Shown here piece after piece: positions 38,371-50,262 of a stretch of 64,000 nucleotides of DNA. The translations under genes were made by a program, and so were the position numbers. Every line of letters starts with the position of its first letter. Position 1 is the first letter of the stretch. Origin of the DNA: Pogona vitticeps (taxonomy: Eukaryota > Chordata > Lepidosauria > Squamata > Agamidae); contig NC_135791.1 of assembly GCF_051106095.1 (NCBI RefSeq), positions 10,392,501 to 10,456,500 on the forward strand, given 5' to 3'. Below the pieces are notes generated by a model. That model was not told the origin of the DNA. It did not search any database and worked only from the letters and a program-made list of their open reading frames with translations.

Positions 38371-38648
38371 CAGCAGGAGACCTCAAAGAGGCCTCCGGCA
38401 GCGGCGCTAAAGCCCTCAGAGGCCTTGGGCAGTGGCGATGGCGGCGGTGGGGGACCCCTGGAAGGCTTCAGAAAGATAAGGTTTAATTTTTAATTTAAAA
38501 AAATTGTGGAGGGGGGGTTTCTAGGGTGGGTTACAGATTACAGGGTTTTCAACGCATTCCTATGGGAAATGCATTTTTGACCTACGGACTTTTCGACCTA
38601 TGGACACCGTTCCAATACGGATTAATTCCGTAGGTCGAGGGTCTACTG
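38371..38648. mobile_element. 3' part of a second TIR DNA transposon family
   Basis: Ends gaattccgtaggtcgagggt-type (attccgtaggtcgagggtct then actg), a TIR different from the element it abuts. Inside, aacgcattcctatgggaaat parallels aatgcattcctatgggaaat in the neighbouring element, so the two families share an internal module. Confidence 0.5.
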
Positions 38649-38872
38649 CACATGAAATGGAAGGGGGTGTTGTCGCTTTCCTTGCCTCTAGGGAAGAAAT
38701 GTCTTTGGCTACCCTTGCTACTGACCCTCAGGATCAGCGGCTTCTGTACATGGAAAGGCAGGGTAATGTTCCCAAGCTCTGTGAAGGTCCTATTTTTTTG
38801 GTCTCCATATCTGTTTCTCTCTGACATTTTGAATGTGCGAGGAACATAGATATGAAAGGATATGTGTGTGAC

Positions 38873-38906
38873 AGACACACACGTGTGTGTGTGTGCACAC
38901 ACACAT
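38873..38906. repeat. (CA)n/(TG)n microsatellite
   Basis: Alternating cacacac-gtgtgtgtg-cacacaca of about 34 bp. It is palindromic because CA and TG runs alternate. Confidence 0.8.
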
Positions 38907-38909
38907 GGA

Positions 38910-39930
38910 GTGAGTGAGAGAAACTGGCTAGCGGTGCATGTTCTCTATTTGCTTGTTTTCTTCAGTGCTGCTACCCAACCACACGAGAAATCCGAAACTG
39001 CTCGCTGCCAGTTGTACACGGTGACCTGAGATAGCTGTAGATGCATGCATTCAGAGCCTGAGTGATGCTCTGCATCCTAGAGAGAGGGGCAGCGTTATGA
39101 GCCAGCAGCCAGAGCTGTGCAGCCAGCAGCGCATTAAGGCAGCCGCTCCTGACGTCAAGGCTGCCTATTGGGGGCTATGCTCCCAGATGGATGTCACTCT
39201 GGTAAGAGATCTGAGAGCACATTCAGCATAGGGTGAGCCAGCTGCTGATTTACACATCTGTTCTGCACACTGAGGTGGAAGGGACGTTCTAGAACTCACA
39301 GTGCTACAGCTATATTTTGATACACAGTGTTTTCTGATTTTCAGTAGGTTTTTTGGTAGCCAAAGAGCTGACCTAAAGTACTATATATTGGGGTTTGTGG
39401 TACGCAGTTCAAATGGCATACATGGTGAAAAGAGCAAAGAGCCAGGATGAAGACCACAAGACCCAAACATACCCTGAAATATTCTGTTTCTGGTCTGAAC
39501 TGCCAACAGTGAAATCCCAACAGCACCCCCCCGACCCCCCCCCTCCCACTAGGTAGGCAGCCAATGCCGCCTTCTGTTGAGCACCATGCAGACAGCAGGG
39601 ACATTTGGCTGCCATGGAGCTCTCTCTCTCTCTTGTTCCGAGTAGGTCCTTGATTTCCTGCCCACCCCTCCCATTTTAAGCCTTATTAATAAAGCCTTAT
39701 GTAATCGCAGGATGGGCAGACACGTTGCAGTATCAGGTGCCGCATCTAGCGGAAGGATGCTGCAATTCAAGGAACGCCCAGGATACCTGCCAGCCTCGTT
39801 TTCTACGGCAGAGCAATGTGATCCGTTTAAATCATATTGAAGGAGAACAGGGTCATTTGGACCACGTGTGTGTGTGTGTGTTAAGGGATTAAAGAAAACG
39901 GTGCCTATAGGGCAGGAGCTTCTAAGATTC
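38910..39930. other. unassigned sequence upstream of TRNP1
   Basis: A palindromic cAMP-response-like site tgacgtca lies at 39150-39157. A short frame from 39098 ends at a gtaaga donor-like site, but nothing confirms an exon. A (tg)n run lies near 39867-39881. Confidence 0.3.
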
Positions 39931-39934
39931 AGCT

Positions 39935-40480
39935 AGAATGTTTCATCTTGCTTGAGACCCTTTGAGCATGGCAGGAAAGGAAGTGAACACGTTCCATATA
40001 GTGTAGTCCTGGAACAAGCTGGAATTGTTAGCATGTATACATTACTCAGACAGTGACATCTATGTTGGCTTGGCCATGTCGTGAGAATGGCTGATGGTCG
40101 GATTCCAAAAGATCTCCTGTATGGAGAATTAGTGCAGGGAAAGCGCCCCAGAGGGAGACCATAGCTGCGATACAAGATCTGTAAACGAACGGACCTGAAC
40201 AGATGGGAAACCTTGACATCTGAGCGTTCAGCCTAGAGGCAGGCGGTGCATCACGGCCTCCCCCAATTTGAAGAGACCCCTGTCCAGCAGGCCAAGGCAA
40301 AGAGGCAGTCCTGAAACAAGCAAAATCAGGGAGCTGGACAGGGTGCACATTGTATCTGTCTTCAGTGTGGAAGGGATGGTCACTCTCAAATTGGCCTTCT
40401 CAGCCACACTAGAGGCTGTTCCACATCCTCTATTCAGAGCAAGTGACCATGGTCTCTTGAGAGTGAAGGATGCCTAGTCT
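39935..40480 (-). mobile_element. non-LTR retrotransposon C-terminal fragment
   Basis: The plus-strand reading of 40060-40250 gives WLGHVVRMADGRIPKDLL, GKRPRGRP and NRWETLTSERSA, the usual C-terminal tail of non-LTR polyproteins; the true coding strand is therefore plus although the feature is decayed and mixed. The closing block (gaggctgttccacatcctct, attcagagca, gaaggatgcct) recurs at 50166-50262 and 50745-50822, suggesting a shared 3' end. The clade is unassigned. Confidence 0.45.
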
Positions 40481-40839
40481 AATCCTAACTCCTTATAGAG
40501 CATTTGTCTGGCTAATGTTATTGCTTGCCTGCCAGTCTCAGAGAGAAGGGCATATTTATACGTCTAGGGAGGACAGCATGGAGCTAGGTGTACCCTCGGT
40601 ATCGCAAGCTCAGCACCCCATAGGGCTGTTTGTTTACCTGCCAGCCTTGATCTCTCTTTCGTCCCCTCTCCTCCCTCTCTCCCAGGATGTGAAAACGTGT
40701 CCTTGCAGCATCTCTAGCATCTTTGTAAGCAGGGCATAAAAAATACCAGCTGCTCAATAGTAGTCGCACTCCGTTGAGTCCTGAGAGTTTCGGGACACGC
40801 GTGGAAAGAGCAGAGAGAGAAATCCGTGGGGTGTGCGTG

Positions 40840-41303
40840 ACTCTTTTCAGGCGGAGGTGCTGCGGGAGGGGGTCGGGGCGGGGAGGGGGGTAAGGAGGCA
40901 GATGTTTCGCGGAGGGAGATCGCAGGGAACCAGAGGAGGGCGAGGGCGAGGGCGATGCCGCCACGGCTGACGAGTCCCTCGGGGGAGGGGGAGAAGCGGG
41001 GATGGGCGTCGGAGGCGCTGGGAGGGCGCCGGGCGGGGTTTCGCCGACGGTCTCGCCGCCCCGATGACTGGCTCTCCGAGGCCGCCTCTCTCTACGCTCC
41101 CTCTCCTGCCTCCGCCCGCCCGTCCCGGTATAAGAGCGCTGCGGACCTCCGGCTCCTCTCCTGGCCGGAACGAGGGACGGAGAGCCGGAGGGGGCGCCCC
41201 GGGCTCTCCCGGCAGGCAGGCAGGGGTCGACCTTCCCTTCCATCCCCGGAGGAGGATCCGGGAGACCCCCCCTCTGGGCGCCCCCCCCCGCGCAGACCGG
41301 GCG
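40840..41303 (+). promoter_or_regulatory. TRNP1 CpG island, TATA promoter and 5' UTR
   Basis: A strongly CpG-rich block starts near 40840 and continues through the TRNP1 frame to about 41960. tataag at 41129-41134 predicts a transcription start near 41160 and a 5' UTR of about 145 nt. An in-frame ATG at 41064 lies upstream of this box and is therefore not favoured as the start. Confidence 0.6.
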
Positions 41304-41864
41304 ATGATGGAGCCCCCCGAGCCCCAGCGGGAAGCGGCGTCGGCGGCCGGCCGGGGGCTGGAGGTGGCCAAGTCGCGGGGCGGCGGCGCGGGCTCGGGGG
41401 CGGCGGCGGCGGTGCGGGGGGCGCTGGAGCTGGCCGAAGCCCGCCGGCGGCTGCTGGAGGCGGAGGGGCAGCGGCGGCTGGTCTCGGAGCTGGAGCGCCG
41501 CGTCCACCAGCTGCACCGCGTCTTCCTGGAGGCCGAGCTGCGCCTCGCCCACCGCGCCGAGAGCCTGGGCCGCCTGGGCGGCGGGGTGGCCCAAGCCGAG
41601 CTCCACCTGGCGGCGGCGGCGGGGTCCCCCCTCCACGGGCCCCGCCTGAGGAAGGCGGCCCTCCCGCGCGGGCGGCCCAAGAAGCTCCTCCGGCCGCCGG
41701 GCCGCCTGCTGGCTTCGGCGCTGGGGCTGGGCGGCTGCGTGCCCTGGGCCGGCGGCCAGAAGCAGCGCCCCCGCGGCGGCCGAGCCCCGGAGCCGCCCCC
41801 CGAGTCGCCCTTCCGCCGCCCGAGCCTCCGAGGGGTCCCTCTCGCCAACGGCCCCCGGCCCTAG
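41304..41864 (+). CDS. TRNP1: TMF1-regulated nuclear protein 1
   Basis: Single-exon frame of 186 aa, starting MMEPPEPQREAA and ending ANGPRP. Residues 39-105 carry the family core (ALELAEARRRLLEAEGQRR, LVSELERRVHQLHRVFLEAE, LRLAHRAESLGRLGGGVAQ), predicted alpha-helical or coiled. A basic segment (LPRGRPKKLL) follows, then LLASALGLGGCVPW at 135-148 and the C-terminal ESPFRRPSLRG. Human TRNP1 is about 227 aa; the difference is mainly a long Pro-rich N-terminal region absent here. The family is a nuclear, chromatin-associated, phase-separating protein that promotes neural stem-cell self-renewal and controls the cell cycle. Either ATG 41304 or ATG 41307 could start it. The frame is intact, GC content is extreme, and five other long frames here are composition shadows. 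Confidence 0.93.
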   Translation: MMEPPEPQREAASAAGRGLEVAKSRGGGAGSGAAAAVRGALELAEARRRLLEAEGQRRLVSELERRVHQLHRVFLEAELRLAHRAESLGRLGGGVAQAELHLAAAAGSPLHGPRLRKAALPRGRPKKLLRPPGRLLASALGLGGCVPWAGGQKQRPRGGRAPEPPPESPFRRPSLRGVPLANGPRP

Positions 41865-43460
41865 GTTGCCGAGTCACCGGGAGCGGCGAGGAAGAATGAT
41901 CTGCCGGCTCGGAGGGGGCTGATCCTCACGGCCGCTTCTGCCAAGGATGGAGACCCGGGAATGGGCGGCGGGCCAGGCATCCATCCGGAGGTAGCTGTAC
42001 ATCCCAGCCCCCCCGCCCGCGGGCATTTTGGAAACTATATATATAAGAATTCCGCAATTTAAGGCACTGCCCTTATAGCAGTGTGAAGTACCAGCCGAGA
42101 GGGAGCTCTTGTAAATAGTCCGCATCACCGAGGGGAAAAAAACTTGCAATTAGCAATACCGCAACCAGTGGCCTTACAATATCTGTCCTGACTAAATCCT
42201 GCACTCTTATACTTCAGAGTCTCTGCGCTGCACTTTCAGATAGAGTTCCAATTAATCTTTCCTTTTAATTCATTTGAAGAACTGAATGGATTTCTACCTT
42301 TCACTCTCGGAAACTGAACAAATGGTTCCCAGTTGTCACTAAAGCTATTTCTAAATTTTCCTTTCTCAGTTTAATATGCCCAATAACTTTAAGCCAAGAT
42401 AATGAAGATCAAATTAATCATATACTTTCCCCCCAAATAACAATTGATAGGTCACTCCCTCTTGCCTTTCCAGCCATACCATTTTATCACCTGCTTGGCT
42501 GGGAGAAAAATCATTTTGAATGATCCAGAATTAGCGGTTAGTAATATGCTGCCTTCCTTTTCCAGAAGACATCATGGAACTGCCTGGGTGTGGCTGACAC
42601 AGGGTGAAACGGACATGGGAATTGTCCCAAGAAGGATGCTTCAGGATGCAAATAGGAGCCCCACTGCTTATGGCGAATGAAACTGGCCCATGGCCACCCT
42701 CAGGATAATGATGTCTATTGCATTTGGCTGCAGTCTCTCTTGGGCCTCCATAAGGATCCCAGGAACAAGGGGGTGAGTTTTCAGTAGAGCTTGGGAAAAA
42801 TATGTTTTTGGATCACAATTCACAAAATCCCCCTGTAGCCGTGTTGGATGGTGGATTCTGGGAGTTGTTTTCCAAAAAATAGTTTCCCTACAAGGAGCGC
42901 AAGACGAGAGGTGTCATTTGGTCCTTAAGCACTGAGAAAAGCGTCCATCTGTTCTGCGGAAATTCAGACTGCGTCTAAACATATTGCACCCTCTGGCCCA
43001 GGAGACCATCCAATTTCTGCAAAACCTGGACATATTTCAGCTTGCATAATTCGTAAACCAGCCAGTGTCATTTCCCCCCCACTCCAAAAAAAAATGCCAT
43101 TGTCCTTTCTGAACTCTGGCTGAACCAATGCACCTTTCAGTAAGGATAATCTGAAGAGGAGCAAGCTGTATTTTGCACTGCTGGGGTGGATCCCATCTGT
43201 ATCTGCTGAAAATTCCCTTGAAGGCACTTGATCTAGCGAACAGACTCTGTGAGATGAAGGGCGGATAATGGCTGGACCGGTTTGGTCTCCATCACTGATT
43301 CCGTTGCTGACTCTTGATCGAGGTGTCTCTTTTATCCCAGCAGGCTGGTGGCCATGCGGGGCTTCCTGTTTCCACTTCTCTCCTTTTATTTTTGACATCC
43401 TTTTTAAATTGCAGAGACATGGCTTTGAGAAAACTGCCTTAATTTTCCCATCATCTACAT
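41865..43460. other. TRNP1 3' flank and probable 3' UTR
   Basis: The CpG island fades by about 41960, and the sequence then becomes ordinary. The TRNP1 3' UTR end was not determined. No repeat was recognised before the hAT element. Confidence 0.35.
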
Positions 43461-43545
43461 CAGTGGTTCTTAACCTTTTTGAAAGAAACGCCCCCTTGAG
43501 CCATTGAGGAAGTTATCATCGCCCCCCTCCCCATGGTGATGATAT

Positions 43546-43605
<60 letters not shown>

Positions 43606-43996
43606 GACACTTAAATCCAATGACCCTTGAAAACAAAATTCAATTCCAAGAAAATGAAATGCCCCCAAAAAGTAACATTTAATAATTTAGTTGCAAGCGA
43701 ATTTTAAGACGCAAAAAGAAATACAGTATAAAAAGGGCATAAAAACAAACTGCAATGCAGGAACTAAAAATTTCAAGACAAAAACTCTGAAACTAAATTA
43801 AGATTGGAGGAAAATATATATTCATGCACACTGTAAAAAGGCTGCAGCCATCTTCACAGGTTTGGCTTGCTCCAGCGCCCCCCTACCGCCCCCCTTCTGC
43901 GCTAGTGCCCCCACACCGCCCCTTTTCGTTCTACTGCCCCCCTGAAAAATGAAATCGCCGCCTGGGGGGCATTATCGCCCACGTTAAGAACCACTG
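43461..43996. mobile_element. non-autonomous hAT transposon, 536 bp
   Basis: The ends cagtggttcttaaccttttt and gttaagaaccactg are inverted repeats. The perfect 8-bp duplication atctacat flanks it (43453-43460, 43997-44004). The interior has cgcccccc-rich segments near both ends, a (ttta)n run, and no transposase. The terminal 16 bp are nearly the same as the fold-back MITE at 13066, so both probably used one transposase. Confidence 0.85.
43541..43604. repeat. (TTTA)n microsatellite
   Basis: About 15 uninterrupted ttta/attt units inside the hAT element. Such a run is likely polymorphic. Confidence 0.9.
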
Positions 43997-46900
43997 ATCT
44001 ACATGAAAGCTTCCATTATCCATCAGGGAGAAATTTCTGAGGAGCTGCGTCCAAGCCAAGAAGCATTTTGAAAGATCTCTTCATGCTCTTTTGAACGATT
44101 GATGCCTTCAGAGCAGTGAAAGGGGACCTTGTCCAGCAATGATTGTAACAGAACTTTCCCATAACTTCCTGTACAGCACTTTCTGATCGGAGTTAAGGTG
44201 TTTCTGCTGTTTTTGAATGCACAGGGCAGAAGTCGTAGGAGGAATATGTTTCTCATGTTGAGAATCTGATTGTTGAGTGGCAATTCACCAGAAATGTCAT
44301 GGGACATGAGGGCTGATGTTTCTTCCCCTCGCTGCCAGTAAGCAGCCGGGAAATTTTTAAAATAGCACCTTTAACATAAATAATGACTTTTCTTTGCCAT
44401 TAGATTTCCACAGGGTAGCAGTTTGGGGGCACAGTCTTGAGTAGATATTGTGCCCTCTTGATTGTTTGCATCCAGCAGGTTTGGATGTACTGTATGTGGT
44501 AAAGACATCTCCATGTTGTGCATAGCGAGCTGTATTTCACCAAGGTTTTGGCATGAATCGCACTGCAAAATAAGGATACAATAATTGCTCTTTATGCTTT
44601 TAGCAGAGGCTTTAGTGTAGAATTCTAATTATATAACAGGAATACATTGTGCTATCTTAGGCTGAACAAGGACATAGGAAACTGCACAGTGTTCTAGCTG
44701 AAAAAGCACAAAATGTTTTCGTGATACCTGTCCAGTGTTCTAAAGCCATCTTCCTGATAATTGAAGAGAAAACAGTGGGTGATTTTGAGCATCATTTGCA
44801 TGGTATTCTAAGATCAGTGGCGTTTTCCTCTTGAGAATATAGGGAAATTGTCATTCTTAATTCTCCGATTATTATGACTACGGAATTCGCAGGATGAAAC
44901 TACAAAATGTGTCTCTCTTCTGTGTTAACAACGTAGTATCCCTGAAGTCAGTGGGTCTAGGTGTGCCTGCTTTTTACTGGCTATGATTTTGTGCCTTTAA
45001 CAGATGCCTACCTTATGGAAACGTAAAAATAAAAACTGATTCGCTGATGTAAACGAGATTTCAAATGACTTACTATGGAATTTCTATTTTAATTTAATGG
45101 TTGCGTATAGTGTATAGGAATCTGGTTAAGAAAGGGTGGTGTATAAATACCCTAAATAGAATAATAAATTATTATTAAATAGAATTATAAATTCATATAA
45201 CAGAAGAAATGTTCCCCTTTCACTTTCCTCTCTGTTGGGCTGTTGAAAGCACAGGAGCTGGGCCAGAAAAAAGTTGGCAACTCTCAACGTGTCTTACATG
45301 TAGCTAATTGTGTTGGATTATTATGGACAAACGGGAAGGCACTGAAGTGCATCATGTAGCGGGTTACATTTGCCATGAGCAGATCATTGTTACTCAGATA
45401 AAGAGCACATGCCCCCTGGTGTGCAGCGCATAGCACAGAAGTACCATTAGAGTTCCATATGTATCTGCTGAGAAGTAAATCCATTGAGTGCGATGGAGGT
45501 TACTCCTTGGTAGGTGTTTGTAGTCATGCTGCCTAGAGGAGAGGGGACTTGCTAGACATTCCAAAGAATTAGCAGTCTCGATAAACAGATTCCTTTTTAG
45601 TAGAGTTCAATAGAAAGCAGGGCAAATTCAGGAAAATGATTTGAATAAATGTCTGTTTTGGTTTGGTTTTCTTGCACTTTGGGGGAATGGGTCAGGAGTA
45701 ATCCTATTTGTTTGCAGAATACCTCTTCCTGCATGGCAAGACAATCAGTTGCAAGAAGGTCAAGAAAAGTTCATAAATGCATTGATTTTTCTGATCTTTG
45801 CTCTTTTGGCATCAGGAGAGGCATCTGTACATGATTTTAGATGCAATCTTTGATGTAGCTTTGCATGTACTTGAAAGAAACTTGAACACAGTTGCAGATG
45901 AGGGAAAAAATAGCAGTTTCATGAAAGTGTCGAGTCTACCTAAAGTGGATAAGAGACAGCAGGTCTGTTATGTAACCGTTCCCTCCACTACTGTACGTTT
46001 CTGAGGGATGATGGCTGTTGTGGTGCTGTGAGTGTGTTGGAATTAATGCACATGTTTTGCCACAAGCGCTTGATAGTAGGGAACACATAGTTTATATCAA
46101 AATAAACATTTTTTAAAATTGCAAATCGGGTGTCCTTTAATGGTCATTGCTAGAAAGGGACTGGTGGAAAAGGTGGAATGGCTAATATTTGTGAGCAATG
46201 CTTTCTTTTCACAGAATTTGCAGTCCTTTACATACATGTGTCAACATACATACAAAGCACTAAGTCGTAGTACCCAGACTTTACTTGTCTGGATAAGTTC
46301 CAGGGGCAAATACGTATGCTGGTGGCTGGGGAAAGTCTTCCTGCCTGGTATCTCTCCCAACACTGAGTCACCCTGGCTCAGTCCTCCAGGAAGTTACCAA
46401 AAATATGCAAAGTTGCCCACTTGTACATCAACCCCATCAGTCAGGAATACTAAAATACCCCCCAAAAAATAAAGAAAGGATTCAGTTGATGCACAAGATA
46501 AGATGTTTCTTTAGTACCTTCTATTCCCCAAATAATCAAACTGCTGCAAAGTGGTATTTTATTAAAGATGTTGCAAAAAATTTCCAAAAGTTCAAAACTT
46601 CAAAAACGGTAGAGCAAATTACATTCAAAAAAATTTGTGGGAAGGGCAATTTCAGAACAGTTCTGTTCTGAAATAAAATTTAAAAAGCTGACTATCATTG
46701 ACTGACTTACACTGAAGCAAAATTTCAGCATAGTCCCAGAGCAGACTATAAATCATGCAGTAAGAAGCAGATGAGCACAGCATTTTCCTTAGAAAAACTA
46801 TACTAAATTAAGCAAATTATTCAGATTTTGTATCTATGATTCACCTTTCTAGACCTTTTAAAGACCTTTCACCAATCAGTCTTTGAGTCACTGAATCTTC

Positions 46901-48635
46901 CAGAAGGAGAGAGTAACTTTTTCAGAGTAACTTCACTCTTTCTCCCCTCACTTCTTTCCCCCAAAACCAGTTCTCTTAATTAGCTGGTACTAGGAATGAG
47001 AGAATTATGGCCTTGGAAAATTTCTTCTCATACTGATGAGGCGCATCTTGCAAAACCTTCCAATTTACATGCAATTTGTCCCCATTTCTTCTCGCCTGCC
47101 CATCCCAGCACAAGCTAAAAAGCCTGAATTTCAAAGGCAACTGAAACCATCATCCCCTCTTTTCCCAGTTTCTTGACAACAAGGTTACTTCCCAATTATG
47201 TCTTTAGACATACTGCGTTTGCAACCTTTGTTTTCATTTGGTATTGTCTAGAACTATAGACAATATGTAAATAAGTATAAGGGAATTATCCTCATCTCTG
47301 AACTTGCCCCACACAATTCAAACCACGGGGACCTAGAGTCGCAGAAGAAGCATAAATTGTATTGTACTTCTCAGGTAGCTTCCTGAAGATGGCAAACAAA
47401 AAAAACCCACGTGTGACAGCATATTAATTGGTTTATGAACACATGATCATAAGGTAAGGCTATGGCAGATGCTTGAAGTGGGCTAAGAAATAGATGAGCG
47501 TAGCACAGATATGGCTGCAGTGGAGAATAAGCCAAGTCTGATCAGGGTGGTCAAGAGGTAAGGAGAAGAGAGCCACCAGGGTCCCACAGCTGCAGCACTA
47601 AACATGGATATGGTACATAACCAAAACAGCAGCCTAATACACGGATACAGTCAATGTGGTCTCAGTACCAATGCAGTACAGATTAACAGATGTTTTTGTC
47701 TGATTTTTCATGAGGAGAGGCTTATGCATGACCTTTCTTCAGATTTGAAAAGCATGTTCCATAAACCCCATAACTGAACTAGAAGGATCACATCCATGAA
47801 AAAGAAAAACAGCGTAAAAGCAGTTTTGCCACGGTGGAAGCAGGAAACTGATGAGGATTGTCACACCATGGATTCCCTCCTGTCGAGCCTAAAATTGTCC
47901 TGGGAAGCTTCTTCATGATTGTCCAGCAGGAGGAAATATATACAGGTAACCCCCCCCCCCCCGCTTGGGAAATTCTATTACGTTTGGAAAGGGAAGCAAC
48001 TCTAACTCAGCACTGCAGTTCTGATTCCTCAGGAGTTAAAACACTAATTAAAGCAGGCCAAGTATTGCTATTTTAAAGGAATATTAACAGGGGGTTTAAA
48101 ACCAGTTGGTTTTTTTTTAAAATCATACTTGAATTGCAACCGATTATTTCCCACATAGACCTTGTTTCACTTAAGAGGCCCCACTTATTCATACTACATC
48201 ATTGTGATGCGCAAAGGTGTGTCACTGTGCTGACTCATACAGTGGAAAGGCAAGAAGCCTTATTTGCTGCTGACTCACGATGCCTTGTGCTTCTCTTTGT
48301 CTTCATTAAAAAGAAAAGCAGACTCCTTTCCTGGCCTTCTCCTCCACCTTTTGCTGTGCTTTGTCTCCTGATACACAACAACAGAATTTGCCTGCAAGAT
48401 TTCAGTCTGTAGAAGCCGAGGAATCAGTCAAGGGACAAAAGTTCCAGAAGCGTAGCTGGGGTGTTATCAGGCATTGATAGCCAGGATATGTACCTGGAGA
48501 AGCATTCAGTTTTTTTTAAAGATGAGGATTTATCTTTAGCATCCTGTCCCAAATCATCATATGTATAGTATGTGTTTTGAATTAGTTGTGTAGAATACAA
48601 ATGTTCTGTGACCTGAGCTTACCTACTCTTTAGGG
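43997..48635. other. TRNP1-CNNM intergenic sequence
   Basis: 4.6 kb with no recognised exon or well-bounded repeat. aataaa words lie at 45028-45033 and 46101-46106 and could be distal TRNP1 polyadenylation signals, but there is no other support. A poly-C run lies near 47949-47962. Confidence 0.35.
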
Positions 48636-48774
48636 CAGTGGTCCCCAACCTTGGGCCCCCAGATGTTATTAGACTACAACTCCAAGAAGCCTTCACCACC
48701 ACCACCTCTGCTGGCCAGGATTTCTGGGAGTTGAAGTCCAAGAACATCTGGAGGCCCAAGGTTGAGGACCACTG
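48636..48774. mobile_element. hAT-type fold-back MITE, copy 4
   Basis: 139 bp. The left arm is cagtggtccccaaccttggg, the right arm the complement ending ggttgaggaccactg, with a central caccaccacc loop. Flanks ctttaggg and ctttaggc agree at seven of eight positions. Confidence 0.8.
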
Positions 48775-49270
48775 CTTTAGGCCAAAAAACACAAGAGCAA
48801 CTTAAAGAAGTCATCCTTACATCAGGACTCTACAGTTGTTCAGGATTACAACCACGGTCATTCTCAGCTGTGATGGCTGCTTTGTAGTGTTCCCCTGGAG
48901 CCCCCAGGGGAAGGGAAGATGCATCTCAGATATACAACTATTGAGTGGGCTTGGAGGTTCCTTGCCATCCCATAATATCAGCTGCCACCGGTCTTAGCCC
49001 CAGCCCTCCACAGTGATGGGACTGTACATGCAGAACAAACAACAGAAGAAAATTAACCAACTGCATACGTACATATGCATCAAGGAACTAAGAACCTTTT
49101 TAAAAAGATGTGGCACACTGAAACCACAAGTCCCAATAAGAAGAAAAATCCATAGTACGTAGTAAAGTGAATCACTTAAGAAAGTGAGCCAAGCCACAAG
49201 TTACAGGTTTTATTTTATTTCTATGCCCTCTTTCTTCCAAGGTGGTTAATAAATGGTTAAAAACAGGGAC
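48775..49270. other. unassigned intergenic sequence
   Basis: Nothing recognised. Confidence 0.35.
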
Positions 49271-49273
49271 TCC

Positions 49274-49466
49274 TAGTGTGGTGTAGTGGGTAAAGTGATG
49301 TCCTAGGACTCAGGAGACCTGGTTTCAAATCCCTGCTTGGTTATGGAAACGCACTGGGGGAGTGGCATTGGATAAACCACCCTTTAAGGATTTCACTTAC
49401 TTGAAAGCCCTATCAGGGTTGTGTTAAGTCAGTAGTTACTTGATGGCACATCACACACAACTAAAA
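49274..49466 (+). repeat. tRNA-derived SINE (family A)
   Basis: Head tagtgtggtgtagtgggtaa (A-box-like), B-box-like ggtttcaaatccc, then ttatggaaacgcactggggg, tgaaagccctatcaggg and a tcagtagttacttgatggca tail. It shares this order with copies at 57128, 60658 and 61085. Confidence 0.7.
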
Positions 49467-49944
49467 ACTACGTAATTATGACATTGAAAAACCCTCCTGG
49501 TATCCTCCCTGGAGGTGGCTCTCAGAGTGCAAGTGTGTGAGCTCTGCCACGAAGCCTTCCCACCCCCACCCCCAATTTGGGGAGACAGAGGATGGGCTGC
49601 TCCAGAGATTTAAAAACATGGTGTAAGACCTTGTAGGGAGAGGCTGTCCTTCAAATCACCCAGACTGAAGCTGTGGAGGACCTGGCAGGCCACAACTAGG
49701 ACTTCGAAGAGAGCCTCAGAAAGGGACCAGCAGCCAGGGAAGGCGTGTTAAAACTGGGGGGGCTGTTGTGTTCCCTGCAGCCAGTCCGAGTCCGCAGTCC
49801 AGCTGCACCGTTTTGAATCAGCTGAGGTTTCCAAACTCTCTCCAAAGTTGGCCCCACATTGCAGTCATCTGGACAGGAGTTCACTCCAACAGGTGTCCCT
49901 GTCGCCGGATCCGATATCTCCACACATGGACACTACTTAAAAAG

Positions 49945-50165
49945 CAAAGTGTGCTGCTTATGGACTGCCCCATAGCGCTTAAATGCACTCTCTGGGCCGT
50001 TTAGAAGTTATTTATGCAGGCTTCATGTAGCCCCCCCCCCCGAGCAAGCTGGGTGCTCATTTTACCAGCTTTTGAAGGATCAAAGGCGGAGTTCATCTTG
50101 AGCCGGCTACCTGGGATTGAACCCCAGATCACGAGCCCAGTTTTGGCGGCAGGACAGCAGTTTGT
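49945..50165 (-). repeat. tRNA-derived SINE (family C)
   Basis: Minus-strand copy lacking the A-box head. The B-box-like gggattgaacccc (plus-strand view), poly-C run and tail gtgtgctgcttatggactgc are present. It is joined at its truncated head to the LINE-tail sequence at 50166. Confidence 0.65.
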
Positions 50166-50262
50166 TCCCTTCTCGGCCACCCTGGACGCTGTTCCAAGAC
50201 CTCTATTCAGAGCAGGTTGTTCCCATCGTCTCTCAAGGCTGGAGGATGCCTGCGGAGCAGCT
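50166..50262. repeat. LINE-tail-like fragment
   Basis: The words cggccaccctggacgctgtt, ctctattcagagcaggtt and ctggaggatgcc match the tail blocks at 40395-40480 and 50745-50822. Confidence 0.45.

Noticed and set aside
41064-41303. Upstream in-frame extension of TRNP1
   Set aside because: The TATA box at 41129 lies inside it, so the ATG at 41064 would be upstream of the predicted transcript. The extension lacks family similarity.
40584-41899. Long frames (up to 350 codons) on both strands across TRNP1
   Set aside because: Extreme GC content suppresses stops. Only the frame of 41304-41864 has family similarity; the others are Pro/Arg/Gly-rich shadows.
42964-43398. 144-codon minus-strand frame
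   Set aside because: No recognisable domain, no splice or promoter context, and plus-strand frames overlap it.
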